Source: Micromonospora_I sp040659735
GTDB lineage: Bacteria > Actinomycetota > Actinomycetes > Mycobacteriales > Micromonosporaceae
Assembly (NCBI RefSeq): GCF_040659735.1
Contig: NZ_JBFANZ010000006.1
Coordinates: 1-64,000 of the forward strand
Length of the DNA: 64,000 nt
Reading direction: 5' to 3'
Of the stretch, positions 8,207 to 15,005 are shown piece after piece. The notes under the pieces were generated by a model. It was not told the DNA's origin. It saw nothing but the letters and a program-made list of their open reading frames with translations, and did not search any database. How positions within the stretch are numbered: the first letter of the stretch is position 1; each line of letters opens with the position of its first letter. A program made the translations under genes and the position numbers.

Positions 8207-9466
8207 TCAGGTTGGCACAGCGACCGAGGCGGTGGCTGGAGCGGGCCGGTTCATCAGCCGCCAGGTGCGCCGGCGGACCAGCGGGTCCAGGGTGACCAAC
8301 AGGTACGCCGCGCCCACGATGAGGATGCCGCCGGTGGCGCCGAGCGTTGTTGCGAGCACGCCGCCGACGAGCCCGCCGAGCGGGATACCGGCCCAAGCCA
8401 GGCCGCCGACCGCGCCGAGGACACGCGCCCGCAGGTTGGCCGGGATGCGTTCGAACTCCGCAGCGGACAGCAATGGGTTGATGGCCCCGATCAGCACCCC
8501 GCCGACGAGCGCGACGCCCGCGATGACAGGCAGTCCGACTGGCAGCGCCAGCACGAAGATCCGCGGGACGGCGCCGAGCAGGAAGGCCAGGGCGTACGTG
8601 CGCCATCGCGGCAATCGCGCGCCGTACATCGACACGAGCAGTGACCCGACGAAGGCGCCAGCGCTCACCGCGCCGAACACAAGCCCGACTGGTGCGGCGT
8701 CATTAAAGCGCTCGGCCGCCCATACCGGGATCAGCACCGCCGTCATTGCCTGGTCGAGCAGGTTCGTCAGCAGCACCATCGCGACGATCGCCCGTAGCAG
8801 CGGATCACGCCGGACGAAGCGCAGCCCGGCCCCGAGGTCGGCAAGGTAGCCGCCGACGCCGGTGCGGTGACCCACCTCGGCCGGGTCGGGTTCGGCCCGC
8901 CGGACCCGGACCAGTGTCGCCACCAGCGCGGCGGCGAGCAGGAAGCTGGCCGCGTCCAGCGCGATGACCGCGGGAGCGCCGACCAGAACGATCAGCACTG
9001 CGCCCAGTGGCGCTCCTATCAGCGACCCGAGGCGCTGCACGCTGTCGGCCAGCCCGGCGGCACGCTCGTTACTCCAGCCGGCGGCGGCCGCGACGTCGGG
9101 CACCATCGCGTACTTCGCGTTGTCCGACGGCCCGCGGAACAGCCCGACCACCCCGACCAGTACGAGCAGGACCGGATAGGCGAGCAGGCCGGCGGCGTAT
9201 AGCAGGGGCACCACGCCGAGCACGAGCCCGGCGATCAGGTCACCGCCGACGCTGGCCATCCGCGGTCCGATACGGTCGACCAGCGGTCCGCCGAGTACGC
9301 GCGCCGCGACCAGGGCGCCCATCTCCACGAACGCGGTGACGCCGGTCAGCAGGGCGTCGCCGGTGGTCTGCAGCACGAACCAGGGCACCGCCACGACCGA
9401 CATCCGGGTGCCGGCGACCGAGACCGCCTCGGCGATGAGCAACCCGTACGCGGACCGCTGACTCAT
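8207..9466 (-). CDS. MFS transporter, drug-exporter type
   Basis: The 419-residue protein has about twelve hydrophobic segments and the Major Facilitator loop 2-3 motif region GGPLVDRIGPRMASVGGDL. The MTSVAGTRMSVVAVPWFVL-like opening (residues ~12-33) is typical of the MFS_3/enterobactin-exporter-like and macrolide-efflux-like groups. It probably exports small hydrophobic compounds by proton antiport. Its ATG overlaps the stop of the upstream ArsR-type gene by four bases (9463-9466), so the two are translationally coupled and the regulator likely controls the pump. Confidence 0.87.
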   Translation of the reverse strand: MSQRSAYGLLIAEAVSVAGTRMSVVAVPWFVLQTTGDALLTGVTAFVEMGALVAARVLGGPLVDRIGPRMASVGGDLIAGLVLGVVPLLYAAGLLAYPVLLVLVGVVGLFRGPSDNAKYAMVPDVAAAAGWSNERAAGLADSVQRLGSLIGAPLGAVLIVLVGAPAVIALDAASFLLAAALVATLVRVRRAEPDPAEVGHRTGVGGYLADLGAGLRFVRRDPLLRAIVAMVLLTNLLDQAMTAVLIPVWAAERFNDAAPVGLVFGAVSAGAFVGSLLVSMYGARLPRWRTYALAFLLGAVPRIFVLALPVGLPVIAGVALVGGVLIGAINPLLSAAEFERIPANLRARVLGAVGGLAWAGIPLGGLVGGVLATTLGATGGILIVGAAYLLVTLDPLVRRRTWRLMNRPAPATASVAVPT

Positions 9467-10179
9467 AGTCGGTCCCCGTCCGCAGCACCGGACGGTTCAT
9501 CGGCCGCGGTACCGGACGATTCATTACCCGCGGTGACGGGCCCGCCGACGGACGCGGTTCGCGTCGCCAACAGCGCGTCCAGCTGGCCGCGCCGCGGGAA
9601 AATCTGGAACTGCGTGGTCATCGCGACGCGTTCCGATCCGTCACCGGCCCGGTCCGCCGCCCGGTCCCGATACCGCACCAGCAGGGCCATCATGTCGTCG
9701 GCGAGTTGCTGCGCCTCGGCGGCGCTCAGGCTGACCGTGAGGTCGCTCATGCTGGCCGCCCGTACCCACTCCTGTGGCCAGTCGGCCAACTCGGTGATGG
9801 ACCGCTCGACGTTCTCCGCGTACATCCGCGCGACCGTGCGCAGGTAGGCCTCGCCGAGTGCACGCTCCGGCGCGTCGCGGTCGGGAACGTCGAACCAGGT
9901 CGAGCGATGCACGGCGCGCCAGAAGCGTTCCCGGCCGCGGCCCAGCTCGGGCGCATCGGTCACGAAGCCGTGAGCAGCCAGTGTGCGGAGGTGGTAGCTG
10001 GTCGCTGCGCTGGACTCACCGAGTCGGGAGGCCAACTGGGTGGCGGTCTGCGGTCCCTCATGGCGCAGTGAGCCGAGCAACCGCAGGCGCAGTGGATGGG
10101 CTACACCGCGTAGCGTCCGTGCGTCGAGAACTACGTCCTGTGTGGAGTCGTACCCAGGCTTGTGCGGATCCCCGGCCAT
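9463..10179 (-). CDS. ArsR-family winged-helix transcriptional regulator
   Basis: The ~238-residue protein has an N-terminal winged helix (DARTLRGVAHPLRLRLLGSL, then TATQLASRLGESSAATSYHL as recognition helix) followed by an extended C-terminal domain with helical character. This is the HTH_20/ArsR type without the metal-binding ELCVCDL cysteines, so it senses something other than metals through that site. The MAGDPHKPGYD start at 10179 is preferred over an upstream ATG; neither has a strong ribosome-binding site, and the region upstream (10180-10215) is unusually AT-rich and contains GTTGCAAC (10208-10215). It overlaps the MFS gene by four bases. Confidence 0.82.
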   Translation of the reverse strand: MAGDPHKPGYDSTQDVVLDARTLRGVAHPLRLRLLGSLRHEGPQTATQLASRLGESSAATSYHLRTLAAHGFVTDAPELGRGRERFWRAVHRSTWFDVPDRDAPERALGEAYLRTVARMYAENVERSITELADWPQEWVRAASMSDLTVSLSAAEAQQLADDMMALLVRYRDRAADRAGDGSERVAMTTQFQIFPRRGQLDALLATRTASVGGPVTAGNESSGTAADEPSGAADGDRL

Positions 10180-10310
10180 TATGCCAAGATAACTATGCAA
10201 AGAAACTGTTGCAACCAGGTCCTGAAAAAATGATCTAGAGCCTTCCGTCCACGATGGAGGACGATCTAGAGTGTTGGGCCGTGAGGCGAGGCGAGCAGCC
10301 GCCGTGAATC

Positions 10311-10463
10311 GTGCCGGACGGGTTGTGGCGGCGCATCGAGCCGCTGCTGCCCAAGCCCGAACGGCGACGGCGCTTCCCCGGGCGCAACCGGATCCCGGAC
10401 CGGCAGGTGCTGTGCGGCATTCTGTCCGTGCTGCACACCGAAATCCAGTGGGAGTTCCTGCCA
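10311..10463 (+). pseudogene. IS5-family transposase, N-terminal stub
   Basis: Fifty-one codons from a GTG read PDGLWRRIEPLLPKPERRR, then FPGRNRIPDRQVLCGILSVL, HTEIQWEFLP. This is the N-terminal domain of IS5-family transposases (the LWxxIEPLLP...PGRxRxPDRxxLxGILFVLxTGIxWExLP pattern). Homology ends abruptly at WEFLP, and the DDE catalytic region is absent. The following sequence belongs to an unrelated hydrophobic protein in another frame. Confidence 0.85.
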
Positions 10464-10477
10464 GGATTGACCGGTTC

Positions 10478-10753
10478 GTGTTTCTGCTTGTGCCGCTTAC
10501 CTTGGCCCTCGTCGGCGTGCTGCTTATCGGAGGCGCTTGGAACGCTTGGGATCCATTGCCACCGGATGGGCCACCTCTCGCCGACGCCGATCGAATCTAT
10601 GGGCTTGTCATGGGTCTGATCGGTCTGAGCCTCTTGGCCGGTGACATCTGGATCGCTATCCGAGTCGCCCCTCGGATGCTTCAGCGCACCGGCCCGGCCG
10701 ATGCCGGCCGGAGGTCGCCAGCAGGCCGCCTTGATGACGAGGCCGGGAAATGA
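10478..10753 (+). CDS. Small two-helix membrane protein, probably cut at its 5' end
   Basis: The frame reads FLLVPLTLALVGVLLIGGAW, a polar loop, then IYGLVMGLIGLSLLAGDIW, giving two membrane helices and a Lys/Arg-containing tail. The first possible start after the transposase stub is the GTG at 10478, which lies inside the first helix region and has no ribosome-binding site, so the original start was probably lost at the junction. A strong terminator follows at 10777. Function is unknown. Confidence 0.45.
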   Translation: MFLLVPLTLALVGVLLIGGAWNAWDPLPPDGPPLADADRIYGLVMGLIGLSLLAGDIWIAIRVAPRMLQRTGPADAGRRSPAGRLDDEAGK

Positions 10754-10776
10754 CGTTGCTGTCGCCGGTTGCTGTC

Positions 10777-10802
10777 AGGGCCGGTCGCAAGCGACCGGCC
10801 CT
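10777..10802 (+). terminator. Rho-independent terminator
   Basis: A perfect 12-bp stem, AGGGCCGGTCGC at 10777-10788 with its complement at 10791-10802 and an AA loop, is followed by GTGCGTTTT. It ends the transcript of the small membrane gene. Confidence 0.85.
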
Positions 10803-10825
10803 GTGCGTTTTACCTGTTCAGCTAT

Positions 10826-10856
10826 GTGCGCCGAAGGGACTCGAACCCCTAACCTT
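10826..10856 (-). other. Partial tRNA-Arg 3' end, candidate attachment-site remnant
   Basis: Bases 10831-10856 are identical over 26 bp to 13198-13223, the T-arm and acceptor side of the intact tRNA-Arg(ACG), and GTGCG just outside also matches with a one-base gap. Identity stops at the edge of the anticodon arm. The copy has the same orientation as the tRNA. Integrases commonly duplicate the tRNA 3' end in this way, so the two copies would bracket a 2.35-kb segment. Confidence 0.7.
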
Positions 10857-10968
10857 GCAACTTGCTTCCGAAGCTGACAACGCGCCTTTGGGTCGCGACG
10901 AACCTCGCCAAGCACAGCGCTGAACGCGCCCAGCGCGACGAAGCATCGAGCCGGGCGCGTCGAGCGGG

Positions 10969-11673
10969 CTATGCCACGAAGCGGGAACGGCGTCGGCGTC
11001 CGATCAGGTAGCCAGCGCCGCCGAGGAGCAGAAGCGCACCGCCAATGCCGGCCACGGTCGCGGTGTCGGCACCGGTCACGGGCAGCCCACCGCCCTCGCC
11101 GCCGGGGGCGCCCAGGCTGGTGGAGGAAGCAGGGGTCGGTGCAACGGTCGTCGTGGCGCTGGGCGTGGCGCTCGGTGTCGGTGTGGGCTGAGACGCGCAG
11201 TCAAGCGCACGTGCGGCGTACAGGCCGTTGTTCAGGTAAGCCAGGTAGGCATCGACAGTCCCCTCATCGAGCGTCTTTTTCGCGTCCGCCTTCACGTTGG
11301 TACCAGCGCCCGTCAACGTCCGGACGACCGTGACCCGCAGAGCCGTTGACCATGCGTTCTGCACGTCCGCCTTGAGGAATGCGCGCAGATCGTCCGCGGT
11401 GCCGGCCAGGCGCTCCTGAATGGCGTCAGGCAGAACGGGCAACGAGTCGGCGTTTGCCGCGGCCAGGATCTGGTAGGCCAACACCCGCACCTCTACATTG
11501 GTGGCGGTATCCAGGTCGATGGTGACAAGCTCGGGGATATCCTTGTATACCTTGCGCTCGACCGTTTGGCAGGCCTCGTTCAGCCCGGGCGATTCGGTTT
11601 GAGCCACCGCCGGTGCCGCCGGAATCAGAAAGACCAGGGCCATTAGGATGCCGGCCGGTATCTTCCGTCGCAT
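10969..11673 (-). CDS. LPxTG-anchored surface protein with ALF-type repeat
   Basis: The protein has 234 residues: a signal peptide (MRRKIPAGILMALVFLIPA), a helical extracellular region containing AGTADDLRAFLKADVQNAW, which resembles the short ALF repeat of actinobacterial secreted proteins, and a Pro/Thr/Ser-rich spacer. It ends with the sortase signal LPVTG, a hydrophobic helix and an RRRRSR tail. The ATG at 11673 is preceded by GGAGG at a good distance; an in-frame start 33 bases upstream is less likely. A sortase would link it to peptidoglycan, but no sortase gene is in the window. It lies inside the degenerate island. Confidence 0.82.
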   Translation of the reverse strand: MRRKIPAGILMALVFLIPAAPAVAQTESPGLNEACQTVERKVYKDIPELVTIDLDTATNVEVRVLAYQILAAANADSLPVLPDAIQERLAGTADDLRAFLKADVQNAWSTALRVTVVRTLTGAGTNVKADAKKTLDEGTVDAYLAYLNNGLYAARALDCASQPTPTPSATPSATTTVAPTPASSTSLGAPGGEGGGLPVTGADTATVAGIGGALLLLGGAGYLIGRRRRSRFVA

Positions 11674-11837
11674 GTGGGTTTTCCTCCCCGCTGCAGGCCA
11701 AAACATGAAGATATTACCGACAGCGGGCGGAAAAGCAAGAAGGGATTTATGTCGTCGAGGGTGCCCAGGGCTGCCGACCAGAGGAGGCCTTCAAGTCCCT
11801 CCATAAGGGATGAAAGACCCACCACCTAGATCATTTT

Positions 11838-12220
11838 GGTAGGAACTCTTAGCAGGCTGGGCGGGCTGAGATGGTCCGAGGCGCTAGATGGTTCCCGCCG
11901 TGCCCGTTCGAGCGGGAGCCGAGGGTCAACGGCGGTCAGTTCCTGGACGTGCCCGCCGGCACTGCAAGGCAGGTGGAGGCGGGTCACGGGGTGTGACTAC
12001 CGGCCGTGTTCACACTTCCTAAACCGTGATCCCGACCTGGGGTCAGGTGACCCCAGCTTGACCCAGCGGAAGGCAACGCCGCGCCATCCGAGGAACGCCG
12101 TCCTCAGGTCGGCGGCGAGGTGATCGCCGGGTCTGTCGACCACGCTCGCTCCTACGGATCAGAAGGGCACGGCGTGACCTCTTGGCTGTACTCGCACCCG
12201 AGATCAACCGGTGTCTGTGC
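11838..12220. other. Non-coding stretch of the island, no gene recognised
   Basis: No reading frame here has a plausible start, coding bias or recognisable motif. The only clear element is a perfect palindrome, CTGGGGTCA-GG-TGACCCCAG, at 12037-12056, which could be a dimeric operator or a relic. Confidence 0.5.
12037..12056. repeat. 20-bp perfect palindrome
   Basis: CTGGGGTCA at 12037-12045 and TGACCCCAG at 12048-12056 flank a two-base centre. It looks like a dimeric regulator's site, but no adjacent gene explains it. Confidence 0.5.
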
Positions 12221-12266
12221 TGGTGGAGCCCAGGGGACTCGAACCCCTAACCCCTGCCTTGCAAAG
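12221..12266 (-). other. 3' half of a tRNA-Ala(TGC), candidate attachment-site remnant
   Basis: On the minus strand the segment runs from the anticodon loop (TTTGCAA, anticodon TGC) through the T-arm (AGGGG-TTCGAGT-CCCCT) to GGGCTCC-A-CCA. The D-arm and 5' acceptor strand are missing, so it cannot be a functional tRNA. Such 45-bp pieces are typical att sites of tyrosine-recombinase elements. No complete tRNA-Ala is present in the window. Confidence 0.75.
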
Positions 12267-12339
12267 TCGAGGCGGATTGTCGGCCGGCACCCCCGGTCCT
12301 GACCATCAGATCGGTGTCGTCCAGCTCTCTCCGGACGCG

Positions 12340-12591
12340 GTGCGCTCCGTCATCGATCGCCATAGCGACTGGAAGCCGGTCTCCACGCTGACAGTGGGCC
12401 GGGGGTGGGCGGTAGATGATAGGCCGCGGCTGGAACATCTGTCAGCGTGGATACCGAAGGACGCGAAGTGGCAGCAGAGCGCGAGTCTGGACGCCGCTTA
12501 CGTCGGGAAGCAGACCTACGCGTCCGCGCACTATTACGTCGATGTCGACCATGCGTTGGCGGTGTTCTCGTCTGAGGCGGACAACCGCTGA
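12340..12591 (+). CDS. Doubtful short ORF downstream of the tRNA-Ala fragment
   Basis: From a GTG, 83 codons give a protein-like composition (WKPVSTLTVGRGWAVDD ... SAHYYVDVDHALAVF). There is no ribosome-binding site and no recognised family, and the open frame continues upstream through the tRNA fragment. It may be the 3' remainder of a gene lost when the island decayed. Confidence 0.25.
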   Translation: MRSVIDRHSDWKPVSTLTVGRGWAVDDRPRLEHLSAWIPKDAKWQQSASLDAAYVGKQTYASAHYYVDVDHALAVFSSEADNR

Positions 12592-12630
12592 TCCGAGCTG
12601 TTCGAGGACGAACCTCGACCTCGCCCCGTT

Positions 12631-12774
12631 GCCCTCCCGTCTGCCCTCGACCCACGCCATCGGGGAGCGGGCCAGGTCCAGGGCGCCAAGGTCGTTCGTC
12701 CGGTAGGGCGCTCCACCTTGGCGCCCTGGACCTGGTCTGCTCGGCTTGCCTGGGTCGAGGACGGGCGGGAGGGC
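12631..12774. repeat. 144-bp imperfect palindrome with a 21-bp perfect core stem
   Basis: The core arms at 12672-12692 and 12715-12735 are perfect reverse complements around a 22-base loop. Further out, CCTCGACCCA (12645-12654) pairs with TGGGTCGAGG (12750-12759), and GCCCTCCC (12631-12638) with GGGAGGGC (12767-12774). It contains no ORF. The size and symmetry resemble a MITE or a folded-back insertion remnant. Confidence 0.7.
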
Positions 12775-12995
12775 AGTGCCCCTCCCGGAGCCGGAGCGCC
12801 CCCGCCGGAGGCATCTTGGGCATCAACCCGCCCGGCAGCTGGTGCGGCGGGCCGGCGCGTGCGCGGCGGGCCGGCGGTCCAGAGCGCGACGCGCCGCGCT
12901 TGCGCGGCGCATTGATCCTGAAGAGGCTAATTCGACAGTGCGAGGCCTAACACGCCGACAGCCTCTGTCGCGCCGAGACCTCCCACCGCTGACGC

Positions 12996-13136
12996 TCACC
13001 GTCCACTGAGAGCGTTCAGCTTGGTCAGCATCCGGCTCAGGTGCGGTTCGAGGGTCGCGGGGTCGGCGTCAGCCACCTCCCGAGGCGTCCACCGCCGGAC
13101 GCTGCGGAACTCCCCGAGGTCGGGGACGCAGCGCAT
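12996..13136 (-). pseudogene. NUDIX hydrolase, C-terminal remnant
   Basis: The minus-strand frame encodes GEFRSVRRWTPREVADADPA followed by TLEPHLSRMLTKLNALSGR and a stop. This resembles the C-terminal tail of NUDIX hydrolases (FRSVRWWTPxEl...DPxxFDPHLxRFlxKL). The NUDIX box and everything upstream are missing, and the frame runs into the terminator of tRNA-Arg. Confidence 0.6.
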
Positions 13137-13138
13137 GC

Positions 13139-13183
13139 GAAAAAGCCCCCGACCTGGCCATTTCGGCTGATCGGAGGCTTTCC
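13139..13183 (-). terminator. Terminator of tRNA-Arg
   Basis: On the minus strand, GCCTCCGATCAGCC pairs imperfectly with GGCCAGGTCGGGGGC (plus-strand 13145-13159 and 13165-13178), and CTTTTTCG follows the stem. It lies directly downstream of tRNA-Arg(ACG). Confidence 0.8.
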
Positions 13184-13189
13184 CCTGTG

Positions 13190-13265
13190 TGGTGCGCCCG
13201 AAGGGACTCGAACCCCTAACCTTCTGATCCGTAGTCAGATGCTCTATCCGTTGAGCTACGGGCGC
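13190..13265 (-). tRNA. tRNA-Arg(ACG)
   Basis: The 76-base tRNA has a seven-pair acceptor stem GCGCCCG/CGGGCGC, discriminator A and an encoded CCA (13190-13192). The anticodon stem TCTGA/TCAGA holds the loop CTACGGA, so the anticodon is ACG, reading CGU (and via inosine CGC/CGA). The T-loop is TTCGAGT. It is intact and is the likely integration target for the adjacent island. Confidence 0.97.
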
Positions 13266-13299
13266 AGGTGCTCAGCCAGTCTACACACCGACTTTCGCG

Positions 13300-13390
13300 C
13301 GGAGACTCCGGGATTCGAACCCGGGAGGGGCTTTAAGACCCCAACCGCATTAGCAGTGCGGCGCCATAGACCAGACTAGGCGAAGTCTCC
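13300..13390 (-). tRNA. tRNA-Ser(GCT)
   Basis: This is a 91-base class II tRNA with a long variable arm. The acceptor stem GGAGACT pairs with AGTCTCC and the discriminator is G. The anticodon stem CCGCA/TGCGG holds the loop CTGCTAA, giving anticodon GCT for AGC/AGU. The CCA end is not encoded. It lies 34 bases upstream of tRNA-Arg on the same strand. Confidence 0.97.
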
Positions 13391-13755
13391 CTGACGGTCC
13401 TCGAAGACCGCCGTTGGCCGAGAATACAGGTCCGCCGCGGCACAGGGCAAAGCGGCCATCCCCCCGGCGCCGATCATGGCATACCGAGGCAGGAAGCGGG
13501 GCATACCCGACCTCGTACGCCTCCTCAGACCTCCCACCCCCACAAGTCCGTGAGCAGAATCACGCTTCGCCGGGCGGCCTCGCAACCGCGCGGTGGAGCT
13601 CGACCGCGCCCGCACGGTCAGCGGGATGGTCACCAGTGCCACGGACGGCAAGCCTGTCTCCGGGGCGGCATGGTGAAGCTGTGGGCCGACGATCCCGCGC
13701 CCGGCGGCGGGGGGTTCGGCCCCTGCCGTTGAACTGACGCGGGAAGCAGCACAGC
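13391..13755. other. Gene-poor stretch upstream of tRNA-Ser
   Basis: There is no convincing coding frame. Two tiny overlapping ORFs, ATG 13625 (16 codons) and ATG 13670 (20 codons, MVKLWADDPAPGGGGFGPC), are joined by an ATGGTGA overlap and precede the terminator at 13756. They have weak ribosome-binding sites and are not called as genes. Part of the stretch should hold the tRNA-Ser promoter. Confidence 0.4.
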
Positions 13756-13785
13756 GGGCCGGTGGCACTTCCGTGTCACCGGCCC
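13756..13785 (+). terminator. Rho-independent terminator without an obvious gene
   Basis: GGGCCGGTGGCAC (13756-13768) pairs with GTGTCACCGGCCC (13773-13785) in 12 of 13 positions, and GGGCGCTTTTC follows. It points on the plus strand, where no gene was identified in the preceding 365 bases, so it may end a small RNA or one of the tiny ORFs at 13625-13732. Confidence 0.7.
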
Positions 13786-13835
13786 GGGCGCTTTTCACCT
13801 GGCAAAAGTCCGACGTCCCACTAGGCTGCCTGAAC

Positions 13836-15005
13836 ATGGAGGAGCAGCCCCCCACTGAGGCGCCTCGCGGACCGGCCAAGTCGACGCCACGGCCGCGCAC
13901 CCCGAAGGCCACTTTCACGCCGTCCGAGACCCCCGCCGATCAGGACGCGCCCGCCCGGCGGCCGTCCGCCGCGAAGGCAGCGCCACCGGTGCTCTTCCAG
14001 CCGCCACCAGCCGAGGAGCGCCCAGATGGGCAGCCCGTCGGACCCGCGAAGGCCGCCCTGCAACCGGCCGTCCCGCCCGAGCCCTCGGGCGCGAACGAGC
14101 CGGTCGCCGAGCCCGTCCAGGGCGGGGCGAAGAGGACCGCGCCGAAGAAGGCTGCCGCCAAACGGGCCGGTGCCGAGAAGGCACCGGTGGCGAGGGGAGC
14201 CGCCGGGAACACAGCAACCCCCGCCAAGAAGGCGGCCGGTGTGAAGAAGGCGACGCCCGCGAAGAAGGCGGCGCCGCCGAAGGCCGCCGTCCCGGAGAAG
14301 GCCGCACCCGCGAGCAGGGCGGCGACGCCGGAGACCCCACCGGCGACCGTCGTGCCGGCGCGTCGCGTACCCGAGGATGTGCCGGCACCGCCGACGGCCC
14401 GGCGGCTGCTGGCCCATCCCGGTTTCGCCCCGGAACTGTTGACCCTCGCTGCCGTCCGCGCCCTCGCGCCGCACGCCCACGCCTGGGCCGAGGAGACCCG
14501 CGCGAGCTACCCGGGGGCGACCCCCGACGGACTCGCCCGGCTCGCCACCCGGCGGTTCATCCGGCTGGCCGGTGCGGGTGGCGCCCTCTCGGCGACGGCC
14601 GGCCTGCTCGCGCCCCTCGCCGAACTGGCGGCGGTGGCCTGGACGCAGGCCGGACTGGTGCTGCATCTCGCCGCGGCCTACGGGCATGACCCGGCACATC
14701 CGGACCGCGCCGTCGAGCTGCTGGTGCTGACCCAGGTGCATCCCGACGAGGAGGTGGCCCGGGCGGCGCTCGTGGCGGCCGTGGCCGCTCCGCACGCCGG
14801 TGACCCGCCGCTGCACCGGGCCGCGGAGGCGGTCTGGCGGCTGGCGGCGCCGCTCGCCGCGCAGGCCGGCGGGTGGCTGGCGCTGCGTGTGGCCAGCCGG
14901 CTGCTGCCGGGCGCCGCGCCGCTCGCGGCGGCGGCGGGCGACTCGGCCGCGGCCGAGCGGCTCGCGGCGCGGGCTGTCGCGCGCTACCGGGTCAGAGCCA
15001 GCTGA
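13836..15005 (+). CDS. EcsC-like protein with a Lys/Ala/Pro-rich histone-like N-terminal tail
   Basis: The ~389-residue protein begins MEEQPPTEAPRG at the ATG 13836. Residues ~1-190 are low-complexity Ala/Pro/Lys with AKKAA/PAKKA repeats like histone-H1 tails. Residues ~195-385 are helical and hydrophobic (LAGAGGALSATAGLLAPLAE, HLAAAYGHDPAHPDRAVELL), matching the actinobacterial EcsC-like pattern. EcsC proteins are membrane-associated with unknown biochemical role. The basic tail suggests contact with nucleic acid or another acidic polymer. The last 14 bases overlap the convergent CPBP gene. Confidence 0.7.
   Translation: MEEQPPTEAPRGPAKSTPRPRTPKATFTPSETPADQDAPARRPSAAKAAPPVLFQPPPAEERPDGQPVGPAKAALQPAVPPEPSGANEPVAEPVQGGAKRTAPKKAAAKRAGAEKAPVARGAAGNTATPAKKAAGVKKATPAKKAAPPKAAVPEKAAPASRAATPETPPATVVPARRVPEDVPAPPTARRLLAHPGFAPELLTLAAVRALAPHAHAWAEETRASYPGATPDGLARLATRRFIRLAGAGGALSATAGLLAPLAELAAVAWTQAGLVLHLAAAYGHDPAHPDRAVELLVLTQVHPDEEVARAALVAAVAAPHAGDPPLHRAAEAVWRLAAPLAAQAGGWLALRVASRLLPGAAPLAAAAGDSAAAERLAARAVARYRVRAS

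Larger units (their letters stand above)
10227..11837. repeat. 12-bp inverted repeat pair bounding a 1.6-kb segment
   Basis: AAAATGATCTAG at 10227-10238 reappears as its reverse complement CTAGATCATTTT at 11826-11837. With mismatches, the match extends to an AGG beyond the core (15 of 18 bases). CTAG and AT-runs are scarce in this genome. The pair brackets the IS5-type transposase stub, the truncated membrane gene, the tRNA-Arg fragment and the LPxTG gene. They may be remnant termini of an insertion sequence; chance cannot be excluded. Confidence 0.4.

Noticed and set aside
12211..12591. ORF starting at 12211 as a real gene
   Set aside because: Its start and first ~18 codons are the tRNA-Ala fragment read as protein; only the downstream part is kept, with low confidence.
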